Assembly: GCF_013402915.1 (NCBI RefSeq)
Contig: NC_050720.1
Coordinates: 682,001 to 746,000, forward strand
From: Zygotorulaspora mrakii
Lineage: Eukaryota; Ascomycota; Saccharomycetes; Saccharomycetales; Saccharomycetaceae
Direction: 5' to 3'
DNA: 64,000 bases
Shown: piece after piece, positions 20,379 through 31,015 of the stretch
Layout: each line of letters starts with the position of its first letter
How positions within the stretch are numbered: position 1 is the stretch's first letter
Translations under genes and position numbers: made by a program
Notes under the pieces: generated by a model
The model's database searches: none
What the model was told of the DNA's origin: nothing
The model's input: the letters and a program-made list of their open reading frames with translations, nothing else

Positions 20379-20924
20379 TCACAAAGACTGAATCACTCCC
20401 TTTCTTCGTTCCTCGACTGAATATCAAATTGGTCTCCCAGATTGCTACCCCGAAGGTTCCAAGTTCGGCCACTTCAAGATGATTAGACCCGGCCGAAAAT
20501 TGAATGAACCACTGAATGAACCACCCTGATACCCCGAACGGAATCTTAATGAACTTATACAATGACACAGCACGTTTGTCTCCCTCGAACCGCCAGTGGC
20601 TTCTTTCTTCAAGTCTTGTTACAGAAATCGATGCCAATCAGATTGCCAAAAAGGGCCATGTGATAATGGCGTGATATTCAGCTGACTTGATTTGATGAAA
20701 TCTTAATTACGTATATAATGATTGAAAATTTTCAATGCTCATCGCATCGCATTGCATAGCGAACTCATCGAACTTTCCATCTGGTTTTGCAATACTAAGA
20801 AGATGACAATCGCTGATACAGACTCAGTGAGTTCAATAGATATCTTAACTGGACATTCAAGCGAGCTACCGTTTTATTCTGCAAGGAACTTGAATACCAA
20901 GCATATAAGAAAGTATTATTAAAA
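20379..20924. other. Divergent intergenic region GEF1-SNU13
   Basis: A 546-bp shared promoter region. Its clear signals are the RRPE and PAC boxes at 20723-20745. An open frame antisense to it (20356-20637, overlapping the GEF1 5' end) has no features of a real protein. Confidence 0.6.
20723..20745 (+). promoter_or_regulatory. RRPE and PAC boxes upstream of SNU13
   Basis: TGAAAATTTTCA (20723-20734) is a near-perfect RRPE. It is followed two bases later by GCTCATCGC (20737-20745), the PAC box in reverse orientation. They lie about 180 bp before the SNU13 ATG. The RRPE-then-PAC order and tight spacing are the classic RiBi regulon arrangement. Confidence 0.8.
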
Positions 20925-21305
20925 ATGTCTGCACCAAACCCAAAGGCGTTCCCGCTTGCTGACGAAGCATTGACTCAACAGATCTTAGACGTTGTTCAAC
21001 AAGCCGCTAACCTGAGACAATTGAAGAAGGGTGCTAACGAAGCCACCAAGACTTTGAATCGTGGTATCTCCGAATTCATCATTATGGCTGCTGATTGTGA
21101 ACCTATTGAAATTCTTTTGCATTTGCCTTTGCTTTGTGAGGACAAGAACGTTCCATACGTTTTTGTTCCATCGAGAGTCGCACTAGGCAGAGCTTGCGGT
21201 GTTTCCAGACCTGTTATTTCTGCTTCTATTACAACGAATGACGCTTCCTCTTTGAAGAATCAAATCTTTGCTGTCAAGGATAAGATCGAAACCTTATTGA
21301 TCTAA
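20925..21305 (+). CDS. SNU13: snoRNP and U4/U6.U5 snRNP protein Snu13 (15.5K, L7Ae family)
   Basis: Snu13 binds kink-turn RNA in box C/D snoRNAs, U3 and U4 snRNA. It therefore serves both rRNA modification and pre-mRNA splicing. The 126-aa protein is a complete L7Ae-fold domain with the RNA-binding stretch [14 protein letters not shown] and the conserved core [20 protein letters not shown], then [14 protein letters not shown]. Length equals the S. cerevisiae protein. ATG context AAAAATGTC is favourable, and codon bias suggests high expression. It is convergent with YEL025C. Confidence 0.98.
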   Translation: MSAPNPKAFPLADEALTQQILDVVQQAANLRQLKKGANEATKTLNRGISEFIIMAADCEPIEILLHLPLLCEDKNVPYVFVPSRVALGRACGVSRPVISASITTNDASSLKNQIFAVKDKIETLLI

Positions 21306-21448
21306 TTGGTGTTCTATATACATTTATATATAGGTATATATCTATGAAACCCCACATAGAAGAAAAGGATATAATTACTCTACCAGAAATTCTACATCTT
21401 TTGACTGTCTGAAAAGGTGTTGTGATTTGTCGTCTGCTCGAGGGTTTA

Positions 21449-24400
21449 TTAATCTTCATTGTACATGTGCGACCTGCCTTTTACCACCTCAGTGAGAGTG
21501 AAAATCGTGCCGTCTGCGCAAGTAACGACGAAAAGCGGTGTGCGTCTAGGTCCGCTCTCCAATCTCGAATGCGTTGAGTGTGCTTCTTTTGAACTGTACG
21601 GAACCGGTGAAATATTAGTTACTTTCGAGTTTATGTTGAATCGGCCAATGAAAGATGTTCTATCTTCACCTTGGAGAACGCCTCGGAAGATGCGGTATAG
21701 GCTAACACAATTGCGATAATCTATTAATGCATCGTATGCCCTTGGAACATTGTTTCTATACCCGGAAGTGAAAAAACTTCTCATGATAGCACACGCTGTG
21801 ACATGTGTCTGCCTCTCATGAGACGGCGTCTCCTGAAAAAAGTTTCCCTCGATCTCCTTGTAAGCACTTTTTACCGCTCCGCCATGATATGGTGCTGCTG
21901 TCTCTTGTGTATTAGGTGATAGCTTTAGTGATACTCTATCTGCACTCGAGTCGTAAAATATATTGTAAACCTGTTTGCTTGATCCATCAAAATGAACCTG
22001 GTTCTTCTCGTGATCAACCTTGATAAATAAAGCTCGACATGGTAACTCATAATCTTGTTGTGATACAAAAACATTTTTTTGTATGCGAATAATCTTAAAG
22101 TGTGCTACGTTTTCCTTGATGAAATAGACCAAGACAGTTTTCTGCATGATAAAATCAATGTATGATTCTACTTCGCAGGCATCATTCCAGAGAGCTCTTA
22201 GTATTATATTTCTGCAGTTCGTCCCAAGTGTGCAGTTCCCAACAACTTTCATAGAATCAAAATCTAAAATTGAAATATTTGTTTTTGGTGACTTTGTCAT
22301 AACGACTAACGCTTGATCTTTTATATTCATTGTCAAAATTTGCAGCGGTATAAACCCACCTATATCTAAAACTCTTGTTTCATCCATATTTTCGAGTTTC
22401 TGTACATGCGCTACTTGCGAAATGTCACAAGATATCAAGCTCAAGCACCAATCGTAGTCTAAAATATAAAATGAACTTTCTTGGTCTTTCTCATCATAAT
22501 TACGAATGATCTGGTATGGCCTAACAGGTAGATCAATTTTTCGATATGCCTTCTGAGCAAGATCGACAATTTTCTGATCAGAAGAGCTGTAAATCAGGAT
22601 ATATGTGGCTTCCGAACCAATGTCAAAAATATGGGATTTTGCACTCCCATTACCTTTAATTTCTAAAATTGGTTTGGCAGAGTCGGCAGTATACACTAAA
22701 CAACCTCCTGCTGTACTGGTCGCAATATAATACAATTTCGATAGAACACGTTTGATCAACAGATCAGAAACGTGAAATCCTCTGGAAACCTGTACTTTGC
22801 GAATGCAATTCTTGTTATGAAAGAAACTCAAGTAGTCATATCCTTGAGAAATCAAAATATGAAATTCGCTATTATCAGAAGAATAAGCAGCAGCAACGGA
22901 GGTGCTGTGAATTTGATCTGCGAGCTCACATTGAAACAAACATTCGGTCCGTTCTTTACTGTAATTCATTATCTCTAGTTTTCCGCATTTCTTCAGTTGA
23001 ACAAGTGTCTCATTCTTCATTATTACAGGGCCAAGTAAAGTACCAATCGATAGAATATCACATTCAACATCCGTAACGGTTACACCGCCTTTGGTGATCC
23101 ATATACCGTCAGAAAACTCACAGATCTTCGCATCAGAATGGACATCATAGAGTTGTCCAAAACTTTCATATACTAGGACTCCTTCAGAAAGCCACACGTT
23201 AGAGACCGGTACATACTTTAGTTTTCTGGACCAAAGAACTCTCACCGGTAGATCATTACGTCGAGTCCTTCGCCACTTTAAAAAACCATGATGTCTGTTA
23301 TAAGCACCACAAAAAATTCTGTACTCTGTCTCTTCGTCTTTTGAGGGAAGAATCGCTGAATCAAAGTACATTTCTTCAGAGTACGAACAGTGCTGGACTT
23401 TACGCCTATAGTTCTCGCGCAAATAATGCACTGAAATACCTTTGGTGTCGGAAGCAGTCAGATATACCTCGTTATGTAAACGAGTTATAAACTTGAACTT
23501 TTCGTTACGAACACGGCTCAATGATTTGCCCCCGGTCCATATTACTTGGTCATTTTGCTTTGGAATTGCTGAGCATTGGGCTTGGAAGATTCGTCCCGAA
23601 GCAAGGCAAGCTTCCAGTAATATTCTATCCGAGCTTTCGAAAACACAATGTAAATAGACCAAAATTTCGTGTGGCAATCCGTTGTTAGTGAATTTAGTAA
23701 GATCCTTAGCAGCTGTGAATAGTATCGTATGCTCTGTTGACAACAAAACAATCAATTCATCGTTGACTTGTTTATACAGATAATTGCAATCAAATTGAGA
23801 ACCCGTCATACTTCTGCTAGTGCCTAGATACGTTCCGTTTGTCATACTGGCTCGCTCTATAGCAATCATGCCATTAAATGCACATCTAGCCACAGTCAAT
23901 ATAGAAGTTCTTTCTTTTAGAAATGCAAAGAACAGGAGTTCATCATCATAAACTGAATAGACCTTTTTGAAATTGGCAATTCTTTGTTTCATAAGAATAT
24001 CGCTAACATTCCATGCGAAAACATTATGATGATCAAGAGTAAAATAAATTATTGTGCCTGTGTTCGCCAAAAAGATTTGACCCGTTCCTTTCTTAAATCG
24101 GATATCTTTTGGAAAAGCTAGCTTCTCCAAACAAATAATCTCTTTATCAATTATTTCATGCAGTTCTATCGTGTTATTATCCATGAAGAATACATGTATT
24201 GTTTGTCCGCTAAGTACCTTGAGAGAAATGTAAGCGCAGCAACAGATATGTCTTTCATTGAAAGAGAGATGGGCAATCGCTTCACTATCTTCAATTATAT
24301 ACACAGCGTCATTCATACATAACAAAAACCGCTTTTCATGGATCAATGTCTCCAGGCCCACTATTCTGCTGGAAGCTAGATTCGCTGAAGTGATTGTGTG

Positions 24401-24481
24401 CGATATACCGTAACTTACCTCTTCCGCAGCATGCGTCTGAAAAAGAGCAAGCTCTTCATCAATTAGTTTAATTCGATCCAT
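21449..24481 (-). CDS. YEL025C: Uncharacterised large protein, YEL025C family (possible CPSF-A/DDB1-like)
   Basis: Identified mainly by position (next to SNU13, between the VMA3 and RIP1 neighbours as in S. cerevisiae) and by large size; 1010 aa here against about 1180 recalled for YEL025C. Function is unknown. The sequence is beta-strand-rich throughout with no signal peptide or membrane span, which suggests beta-propellers. The C-terminal 110 residues read RNCVSLYRIF, then SKVTNISPVP, then PLFVVTCADGTIFTLTE. This pattern (short strand, V-T-N-I, then hydrophobic-F-V-T-x-x-x-G) resembles the end of CPSF-A/DDB1 propellers and is shared with the adjacent YJR039W-type protein. It lies head-to-tail with that gene, 176 bp apart. 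Confidence 0.75.
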   Translation of the reverse strand: MDRIKLIDEELALFQTHAAEEVSYGISHTITSANLASSRIVGLETLIHEKRFLLCMNDAVYIIEDSEAIAHLSFNERHICCCAYISLKVLSGQTIHVFFMDNNTIELHEIIDKEIICLEKLAFPKDIRFKKGTGQIFLANTGTIIYFTLDHHNVFAWNVSDILMKQRIANFKKVYSVYDDELLFFAFLKERTSILTVARCAFNGMIAIERASMTNGTYLGTSRSMTGSQFDCNYLYKQVNDELIVLLSTEHTILFTAAKDLTKFTNNGLPHEILVYLHCVFESSDRILLEACLASGRIFQAQCSAIPKQNDQVIWTGGKSLSRVRNEKFKFITRLHNEVYLTASDTKGISVHYLRENYRRKVQHCSYSEEMYFDSAILPSKDEETEYRIFCGAYNRHHGFLKWRRTRRNDLPVRVLWSRKLKYVPVSNVWLSEGVLVYESFGQLYDVHSDAKICEFSDGIWITKGGVTVTDVECDILSIGTLLGPVIMKNETLVQLKKCGKLEIMNYSKERTECLFQCELADQIHSTSVAAAYSSDNSEFHILISQGYDYLSFFHNKNCIRKVQVSRGFHVSDLLIKRVLSKLYYIATSTAGGCLVYTADSAKPILEIKGNGSAKSHIFDIGSEATYILIYSSSDQKIVDLAQKAYRKIDLPVRPYQIIRNYDEKDQESSFYILDYDWCLSLISCDISQVAHVQKLENMDETRVLDIGGFIPLQILTMNIKDQALVVMTKSPKTNISILDFDSMKVVGNCTLGTNCRNIILRALWNDACEVESYIDFIMQKTVLVYFIKENVAHFKIIRIQKNVFVSQQDYELPCRALFIKVDHEKNQVHFDGSSKQVYNIFYDSSADRVSLKLSPNTQETAAPYHGGAVKSAYKEIEGNFFQETPSHERQTHVTACAIMRSFFTSGYRNNVPRAYDALIDYRNCVSLYRIFRGVLQGEDRTSFIGRFNINSKVTNISPVPYSSKEAHSTHSRLESGPRRTPLFVVTCADGTIFTLTEVVKGRSHMYNED

Positions 24482-24657
24482 CGGTGTGACATTGCTGAGT
24501 TGTCTTGTGCCTCTTTTTTCTACCCATCAAATACTATGTTTGCGCAGAGCATCGGATATTTCAACAACTCGCGATGCCGTTCGGCTCTTCAAAATAAAAG
24601 AAATGATGGAGTACATGTTATAGATGCTTTAAGAATGTGAATACACGAATAAATTTG

Positions 24658-27600
24658 TTAACAGTAATGTCGGTGAGAGAACGGTTGATAAAATGCATCC
24701 ATGGCGAGATCATGAGAGCTTTTCTTTACATCAAGAATTCTAGTGTCTATGAAACCGATTCCATCCTCTGCCACTGCTATGAAACGGTTTTGCTCTTCAA
24801 GCATTTGATGCTGTTCACTCTTGATTGACAAATTTGATTCGAAGTGCAAAATATAGCTACCTCCTTGACACGTAGTTACCATAAAGATATCCGAGATGTT
24901 TTTTCCTTCTTCAGATGCCACATCAGAATTAAATGTATTTTGGCCAAAGGAGGTTATATTGGTTACTTGACAAGGCATTTTGAATTCAACTGATTCTTTA
25001 AGACCATTGTAGGACGTGCGACAAATCGTAACGACGTTGTTTGTCCAAGCAACTGCAAGATATATGCCGGTTCCGTTAATTAAAGATGCGCTTGTCATCA
25101 TCTGATCATTGAAAGTCTCAATTGATTCAATGATTCGTCGAGAGTTTGGTATTGGCCTAATTCGTATAATATACGGAATTTCCAAATTTTGATTGCAGTG
25201 CTCGTCGTTGCAGAAAAGTTCGTATTCTTGGAAACCCTTGAAAATATTGAGCCCAACTACCCTATGAGAGGGGAAAATGTAGTCGTTCCTTTTAGGCATC
25301 TTCTTTTCATCATGATTTAAAGAAAAATTCTCTAAGAGCAGAAGGCTTTTCGTGAATCCCAAAAGAGTTATTTCGTTGGAGACAGATTCAATCTTAAACG
25401 CATTATCTTTCACAGAGTAGTCAATTTTGAAGATCTGAAGCACGTCTCCCGCAGCTAAAAAAAGATGTTGATAATAATTCTTTAATGTTGTAACCACGCT
25501 TCTCGTTCTTAGACCAAGATGAAACTCTATAACACCGTCATCTATTGAGAAAAGAAGAAGGTTGTTTAGTTCGTTATCATCTTCTGCAGTTTCATAATCT
25601 AATGATACGATAAAACACTTACTAAGTGTCTGTCGTTCAGCGAAAGACTTTTTTTCACTTGCTTTGAGACCTAACTCAAACCCTTCTTCAAACGGAACTG
25701 CCGCTATATCAGAAATTATTGCTTGCGGAAACAGCTTGGATACGTCATGGCGAGAAACTGTCTTTCCTGACTGTATATCATGAAGCTGCAGTTCTGTGTG
25801 TAGAATATTTCTTTTGTAATCCACACTATATTCGGATCGCAGGGAGTTGGTAACCACGTACCTTGTTGAGCAAGGAAGTTGTACGAATTTCGTGTGGAAA
25901 TGCGAACTACTAGTAATAGAACTCGTTATCATTTCTGTCCCTAATAGGTCTGAATGAACACTACAAGAGATTACAGTATAATCATCAATCATAATATCAA
26001 TCATCTCATTTCTAGAGCTTATATGGCATATGGTATGTTTAAAATCAACTCTTGTTATGTGAAAATCGCTATGATCCCAGACAAGTAAGTCGTCTGGAGT
26101 GTAGACGAAAACATCACCGCTTTTTGGGATACCACAAAATCGAACTCTTCCACAACTCACTTTTATTTCTGAAACAATTGCCATACTTTCCATGTCAAGC
26201 CTAAGTAACCTTCCACCAATATCGCCAAGCAATACGTATTTCGGCTGCGGAGAAGGAACAACGCACAACATTGAAATTGCTTCCAATCTAGAAGTGACAT
26301 TGAGGGATTCGGTATTCACGGAGTGGCCCCGCAGTAATGTCAAAACATTATCGATTGCTATAACTGTCACTTTTGTACCTTCGGCGTCCTTGAAACAGGC
26401 TAAATTATATCTAACTAACTTAGAACTTTTGAAATTTTTTATTTTAATCTGGAGATCTTCGTTTGACCAGCAAAGCATACCTCCACTTGTAATGAAACAA
26501 TAATTTCCTTCTTCGTCATTTTCGATATTTGTGGCAATAATAATAGCACTTTCGCTCACTACTTCATCGCTCATCGAGATATGAATCACTGACGAAGGGA
26601 CGTCAACAATTTTACCATCTTGATAAAACCTACCATCATGAGTTTTCCACCATACTCTATCACGAGTGGACCATATCTTAAAAATTTTGTTTGGAGAGGT
26701 AAATGTCTGGTTTAGAGATAAGAAATCTTTAAGACCGATCCACCGAGACTCTAAAAAGCCTTTGTTGTCTTGTGAACCACCACAGACGACATGTTTGCTG
26801 AAGTTTTCTCCAACACCTGCAGAATAAAAGGCCGTACGTAGTGGAAAAGAAATAGTGTGGTATATCCTAAAGTTCTTCGTGCCAATGAATATTATACCAT
26901 TTGTCACTGTCAGCAGTATACATTGTGAAGAGTTTAATGGCATGAATTGCACAACTTGACAGCCAGTCGCCGTTGTTGGTAGTCCACATAGAACGTGCTT
27001 ACTCGAAAGGAATCGATCCCAGTGGTACACAAGCTCCTCAGTGTCTTCCTGTACTAGATCAATCTTGACAGTAATAGCGAAATTTGAAGTGGTGACGACT
27101 GTAAACTTTAGGTCATTGACAGTCTGCAGTAAAAGAACTGATGAGTGAAGTTCAATATCTCCACAACTGTTATCATTAAACGATTCATCAAGACATTCGC
27201 ATTTTACAAGTTTTTCTATTTGTTTGCCAGCAAGAGTATGCATAGATCCCCCAGGCAACTCAAAAAAGAAATTGCAGTGCAAACTAAAAATAAAGAACCC
27301 AATATTTGATACGGCTTTAAAAGTGACCAACCTCTTTGAGTTCATTGAAGCTGTTGTTCGATACGCATCAACTTCTAAGGGCGTTTTTTCAATCAATGAT
27401 AGCCAAGGCTGTTTCTTTTTTCGAGTATCAACCTGTTGCTGTTTGATTACCTCAAAGTAGTACCTCTTGGAAAATTCGTCAAATAGAAGTACCGACATTG
27501 CAACAAAATCTCTGCCGAATTCAAAATCGACGTGCCATGATATTTCCATGTTTATAATACTTTCAACGGGCTCAAATATACTTTGAGGATTTTTATCACT

Positions 27601-28032
27601 TCGTATGAAGTTGAACCGTTCGCCAGACACTTTGAACTGGATCGCCATTATTTGATTCTTCTTGGTATTCACATATATTTTTTGGTTTCTGTCGTCCAAG
27701 ACCATGAGAGGCTGCTCGTTTCCGTTTCCTGCTCTAGATATATCTAACATATCCAGTCGGTCCAGGTTGCTATCTAATACTTCCAAAACGCCACAATCCT
27801 TGAGTATAAGCAGATACTCGGCACCTGTCAAAAAGTCTGTATAAAGCTGTGCAGCAATAACATAACCCGTAATTCTTGTTTGCGCCATATTGCCATATTC
27901 AAGGTCTTTTGAGTATGGTCCCTTTCTAATTACGTCAGGTTCAACTACAACCAGCTCACCGCCTCGCAATAGAACCACGCTTACGATCCATCTAGAGTTC
28001 TCCAATTCTTGCAAGATGATGCTGCAAGCCAT
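24658..28032 (-). CDS. YJR039W: Uncharacterised large protein, YJR039W family (possible CPSF-A/DDB1-like)
   Basis: The 1124-aa length, orientation and position between GEF1 and HUL4 match S. cerevisiae YJR039W (about 1121 aa, function unknown). No membrane segment is seen. The N-terminus (ENSRWIVSVVLLRGGELVVV, then ITGYVIAAQLYTDF and EYLLILKDCGVLEVLD) reads like the first blade of a beta-propeller as in the CPSF-A/DDB1/Rse1 group. The C-terminal region has NVVTICRTSYNG, CQVTNITSFG and DIFMVTTCQGGSYILHF, in the same order as the neighbouring YEL025C-type protein. Family membership is an inference; the positional assignment is firmer. It is divergent from HUL4 across 439 bp. Confidence 0.8.
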   Translation of the reverse strand: MACSIILQELENSRWIVSVVLLRGGELVVVEPDVIRKGPYSKDLEYGNMAQTRITGYVIAAQLYTDFLTGAEYLLILKDCGVLEVLDSNLDRLDMLDISRAGNGNEQPLMVLDDRNQKIYVNTKKNQIMAIQFKVSGERFNFIRSDKNPQSIFEPVESIINMEISWHVDFEFGRDFVAMSVLLFDEFSKRYYFEVIKQQQVDTRKKKQPWLSLIEKTPLEVDAYRTTASMNSKRLVTFKAVSNIGFFIFSLHCNFFFELPGGSMHTLAGKQIEKLVKCECLDESFNDNSCGDIELHSSVLLLQTVNDLKFTVVTTSNFAITVKIDLVQEDTEELVYHWDRFLSSKHVLCGLPTTATGCQVVQFMPLNSSQCILLTVTNGIIFIGTKNFRIYHTISFPLRTAFYSAGVGENFSKHVVCGGSQDNKGFLESRWIGLKDFLSLNQTFTSPNKIFKIWSTRDRVWWKTHDGRFYQDGKIVDVPSSVIHISMSDEVVSESAIIIATNIENDEEGNYCFITSGGMLCWSNEDLQIKIKNFKSSKLVRYNLACFKDAEGTKVTVIAIDNVLTLLRGHSVNTESLNVTSRLEAISMLCVVPSPQPKYVLLGDIGGRLLRLDMESMAIVSEIKVSCGRVRFCGIPKSGDVFVYTPDDLLVWDHSDFHITRVDFKHTICHISSRNEMIDIMIDDYTVISCSVHSDLLGTEMITSSITSSSHFHTKFVQLPCSTRYVVTNSLRSEYSVDYKRNILHTELQLHDIQSGKTVSRHDVSKLFPQAIISDIAAVPFEEGFELGLKASEKKSFAERQTLSKCFIVSLDYETAEDDNELNNLLLFSIDDGVIEFHLGLRTRSVVTTLKNYYQHLFLAAGDVLQIFKIDYSVKDNAFKIESVSNEITLLGFTKSLLLLENFSLNHDEKKMPKRNDYIFPSHRVVGLNIFKGFQEYELFCNDEHCNQNLEIPYIIRIRPIPNSRRIIESIETFNDQMMTSASLINGTGIYLAVAWTNNVVTICRTSYNGLKESVEFKMPCQVTNITSFGQNTFNSDVASEEGKNISDIFMVTTCQGGSYILHFESNLSIKSEQHQMLEEQNRFIAVAEDGIGFIDTRILDVKKSSHDLAMDAFYQPFSHRHYC

Positions 28033-28471
28033 GTGGACATGCCTTTATGACTTTGTCAACTTTTGCTGAAACAATATTCCTGTTGGTTTAGATTTAAAGA
28101 TTCTTTATTTACCATACAGCATCGCAGAATCAAAAACAAGACGCTTAGCATCATTTATTATAAAAAAAGAAGGCGCCTAAACGAGGATCTTCCAAATAAG
28201 ACTCTTTAACTTATAAGTATCTGTTTTAAGAGCGAGCTACAGTTAAATGGGTTTGAAGCTCACAATAAGAGTCATCTAAACGTGATATACAGGGCGAACC
28301 CTAGCAAAGGGAAAGGGGCGACGATTCTTCATATAATTTTTGTGTCCTCCTGATACACAAAGTCACGAAAACATTGAAAAGACGTGTGTTAATTATTTGG
28401 TTAAGGACTGCAGTGCAGGAATTGTAAAAAGGGCTCACGGTATCCTATTTTAGGAGAGTTTCGCTACTTTG
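28033..28471. other. Divergent intergenic region YJR039W-HUL4
   Basis: A 439-bp region that must contain both promoters. I see AT-rich stretches (an A-run near 28162-28170) but no motif strong enough to name, and no RNA gene. Confidence 0.5.
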
Positions 28472-31015
28472 ATGATGCTAGACTTCCTGAAAAAGGGAAA
28501 TGGCGTGCAAGGATCTGACATCAAGCTCATCAGTCATAGTAAAGTTAAGGTCGCCTCAAAAACTTCGGAATCAACACGTTCCGTTAGCGTGAAAAGGGCT
28601 CAATGCACTTGCTGTGGCACTCTATTGCATTTTCCTAGCAATGTCCCCAAATTTAAATGTGCGATATGCCAAATAACAGTAACATTAGCGGAGGAGGAAC
28701 CAAATAAGGTAAATGATTGCACTGGTAAATCATCTAAGCTGAGTTTAAATGGTCTAAATGAAAAAATAGGGGAATGTTTGAATAACGGTAAAGAGTGGAG
28801 CACTATGAGCAAAGAGCAAAGATGCACGACACTTGAGCCTGTCACAACTTATTTATCTTTAGGGTTTAGAGATAAGCAAACTTTGCAAAATTCCTTTAGA
28901 AGCTCTGAAAAGCACGAATCGGTCGACTATGTGCAGTTGAATAGTTTTTACAATGCTGTATTGGAGTTGCCTTCCCGAAGACCTTTTTTTCGGATGCTTT
29001 GTTCTTGCAACGACCTTTTAAAGAAGCCTGGCGAATTAATTGAAGATTTTCATTGGATTTTAGTCATATTTTCGAATCCAATGGTAAGACAGTGTTTAGT
29101 TTTCAAGGACAGTAAAGTTTCCGAGTCGCCCCATATACGATCCGTATCATATGAACTGACGAAAAGGTGTATTGGATATCTATCAAATATCCCGGAAGGA
29201 AAATCGCTGGATAGGCTAGTACATTATTTTAAATATTCAAAAATCGATATATTTCGGAACCATGTTGAGACACTGAATTTGTACATCACTTTTCAACTTT
29301 TAAGAATTTTGCACAAGCATGACGGACAAGCGACTAATTCAACTAGAAATAACGAGATTTTTGATGTTTCTGAACACTACAATAATGCAGATAGTGGCAA
29401 TATACTAGAGGAAACTAAGAAAAATATGTGGAACTCCAAGAGCGGCACAATAATCAACTCAAAAAATTTTAAATTTAAACTATTTGAATATGAAAACGAT
29501 TGGCATATTAGGACAGCGACTAGATTGATGATGCTTCTCCATAAAACAAACAACAGACGTAAAACCTTATTGAATATCGAATTTTCGAATTCAGGGGAAT
29601 TTTATAACATGATGCTTGATTTTATTGATTACAAAACCGATTTCGATAAATGGAAGGGATTAACGAGCGACCGCTTGAAAGCATTTACAGAACTTAATTT
29701 GTTCAATGGCAAAAGATTTACTCTTTGCAATTACCCGTTTTTATTATCACTTGGGATAAAAATTTCTATAATGGAATATGAAATTCGAAGGATTATGGAG
29801 TATGAGGCTGAACAAGCCTTTTTAAGCTCCCTAGATAAAGGTAAAACGGTAGCAGTTTATTTAAAAATCAAGGTGCGTCGGGAGCATATAGCGAGTGATT
29901 CCTTAAGATGCATCAAAAGCCATCAAAGTGACTTGATGAAATCCCTGAGAGTTGAGTTCATTAATGAACCGGGTATCGATGCAGGTGGGCTAAGAAAGGA
30001 ATGGTTTTTCTTATTAACAAAATCTTTGTTCAATCCAATGAATCGGCTTTTCACATATAGTGAAGAGAGCTTTTTTTCGTGGCCCTCAATCAAGCCAATT
30101 GTCTTCGAAGACGAGGGAGGTTCGCAACAGAATGAAGAGCTCTATTATTTGTTCGGAATCGTACTAGGCCTGGCAATATTCAACAGTACAATCTTAGATT
30201 TACAATTCCCTAGAGCGTTTTATAAAAAATTAACCGGAGAAACAATATCTTTCAATGATTACCTAGAGCTCTACCCCAAGACAGGTGCAAATTTATTGAA
30301 GATGCTGGAATATGACGGTGAGGATTTTTTTGACACATTTGGTGTCTATTTCGAAATTACAATTCAGGATAATAATTTAGAAATTGAGAAAGGAAATGGA
30401 AAGGAACAGGTAGGAATTGGGGGAAAGAAAAAAGGAAAAAATTTTGTTAATTTTGAGTTATGCAGTGGTGGCGGGGACATCAAGGTAACTCAGCAGAATA
30501 AGAAAGAGTTTGTCAACAAATGGGTCGATTTTCACATGAACCAAAGCATAAAAAGGCAATTCAGTCAATTCAATATAGGTTTCCATCAAGTCTTTCAAAA
30601 TTGCGTGGCAATAGAGCTTTTCAACTCGGAAGAACTAGAAAAACTTGTTTGTGGAAATCAGGAGAATAATTGCTATGATTTTCAGATGCTGAGATCGGTG
30701 ACAAAATATCTAGGTGGGTTTACAGACAAAAGTAAGGTGATAAATTGGTTTTGGGATATCATTGACGGTTGGGATTTAACAATGCAAAAAAAGCTGCTAC
30801 GCTTCATCAGTGGAGCTGATCGAGTTCCTCCCACTGGTATGTCGACATTACCTTTCAGAATATCTAGACTTGGGAATGGCAGTGACAGCAATAAACTGCC
30901 TCTCGCACACACATGTTTCAACGAACTTTGCATTTGGGAGTATAGTTCTAAAAACAAGCTAGAAAATAAGCTTTGGTGGGCCGTTACACAGTCGGAGGGT
31001 TACGCATTTAAGTAA
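28472..31015 (+). CDS. HUL4: HECT-type E3 ubiquitin ligase Hul4
   Basis: Hul4 is a HECT ubiquitin ligase linked to nuclear quality control and TRAMP-related RNA surveillance. The first ATG is 28472 (a second ATG follows immediately); the frame extends one codon upstream only through TTG. The product is 847 aa against about 890 in S. cerevisiae. The N-terminal part has a small CX2C...CX2C zinc-like motif (CTCCG, later CAIC; residues about 46-70). The HECT domain starts about residue 490 (SLRVEFINEPGIDAGGLRKE). It ends with the catalytic cysteine in HTCFNELCIWEY (about residue 815) and the family C-terminus EGYAFK. Neighbours YJR039W and RAD26 are as in S. cerevisiae, with the RIP1-YEL023C pair interleaved. 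Confidence 0.95.
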   Translation: MMLDFLKKGNGVQGSDIKLISHSKVKVASKTSESTRSVSVKRAQCTCCGTLLHFPSNVPKFKCAICQITVTLAEEEPNKVNDCTGKSSKLSLNGLNEKIGECLNNGKEWSTMSKEQRCTTLEPVTTYLSLGFRDKQTLQNSFRSSEKHESVDYVQLNSFYNAVLELPSRRPFFRMLCSCNDLLKKPGELIEDFHWILVIFSNPMVRQCLVFKDSKVSESPHIRSVSYELTKRCIGYLSNIPEGKSLDRLVHYFKYSKIDIFRNHVETLNLYITFQLLRILHKHDGQATNSTRNNEIFDVSEHYNNADSGNILEETKKNMWNSKSGTIINSKNFKFKLFEYENDWHIRTATRLMMLLHKTNNRRKTLLNIEFSNSGEFYNMMLDFIDYKTDFDKWKGLTSDRLKAFTELNLFNGKRFTLCNYPFLLSLGIKISIMEYEIRRIMEYEAEQAFLSSLDKGKTVAVYLKIKVRREHIASDSLRCIKSHQSDLMKSLRVEFINEPGIDAGGLRKEWFFLLTKSLFNPMNRLFTYSEESFFSWPSIKPIVFEDEGGSQQNEELYYLFGIVLGLAIFNSTILDLQFPRAFYKKLTGETISFNDYLELYPKTGANLLKMLEYDGEDFFDTFGVYFEITIQDNNLEIEKGNGKEQVGIGGKKKGKNFVNFELCSGGGDIKVTQQNKKEFVNKWVDFHMNQSIKRQFSQFNIGFHQVFQNCVAIELFNSEELEKLVCGNQENNCYDFQMLRSVTKYLGGFTDKSKVINWFWDIIDGWDLTMQKKLLRFISGADRVPPTGMSTLPFRISRLGNGSDSNKLPLAHTCFNELCIWEYSSKNKLENKLWWAVTQSEGYAFK

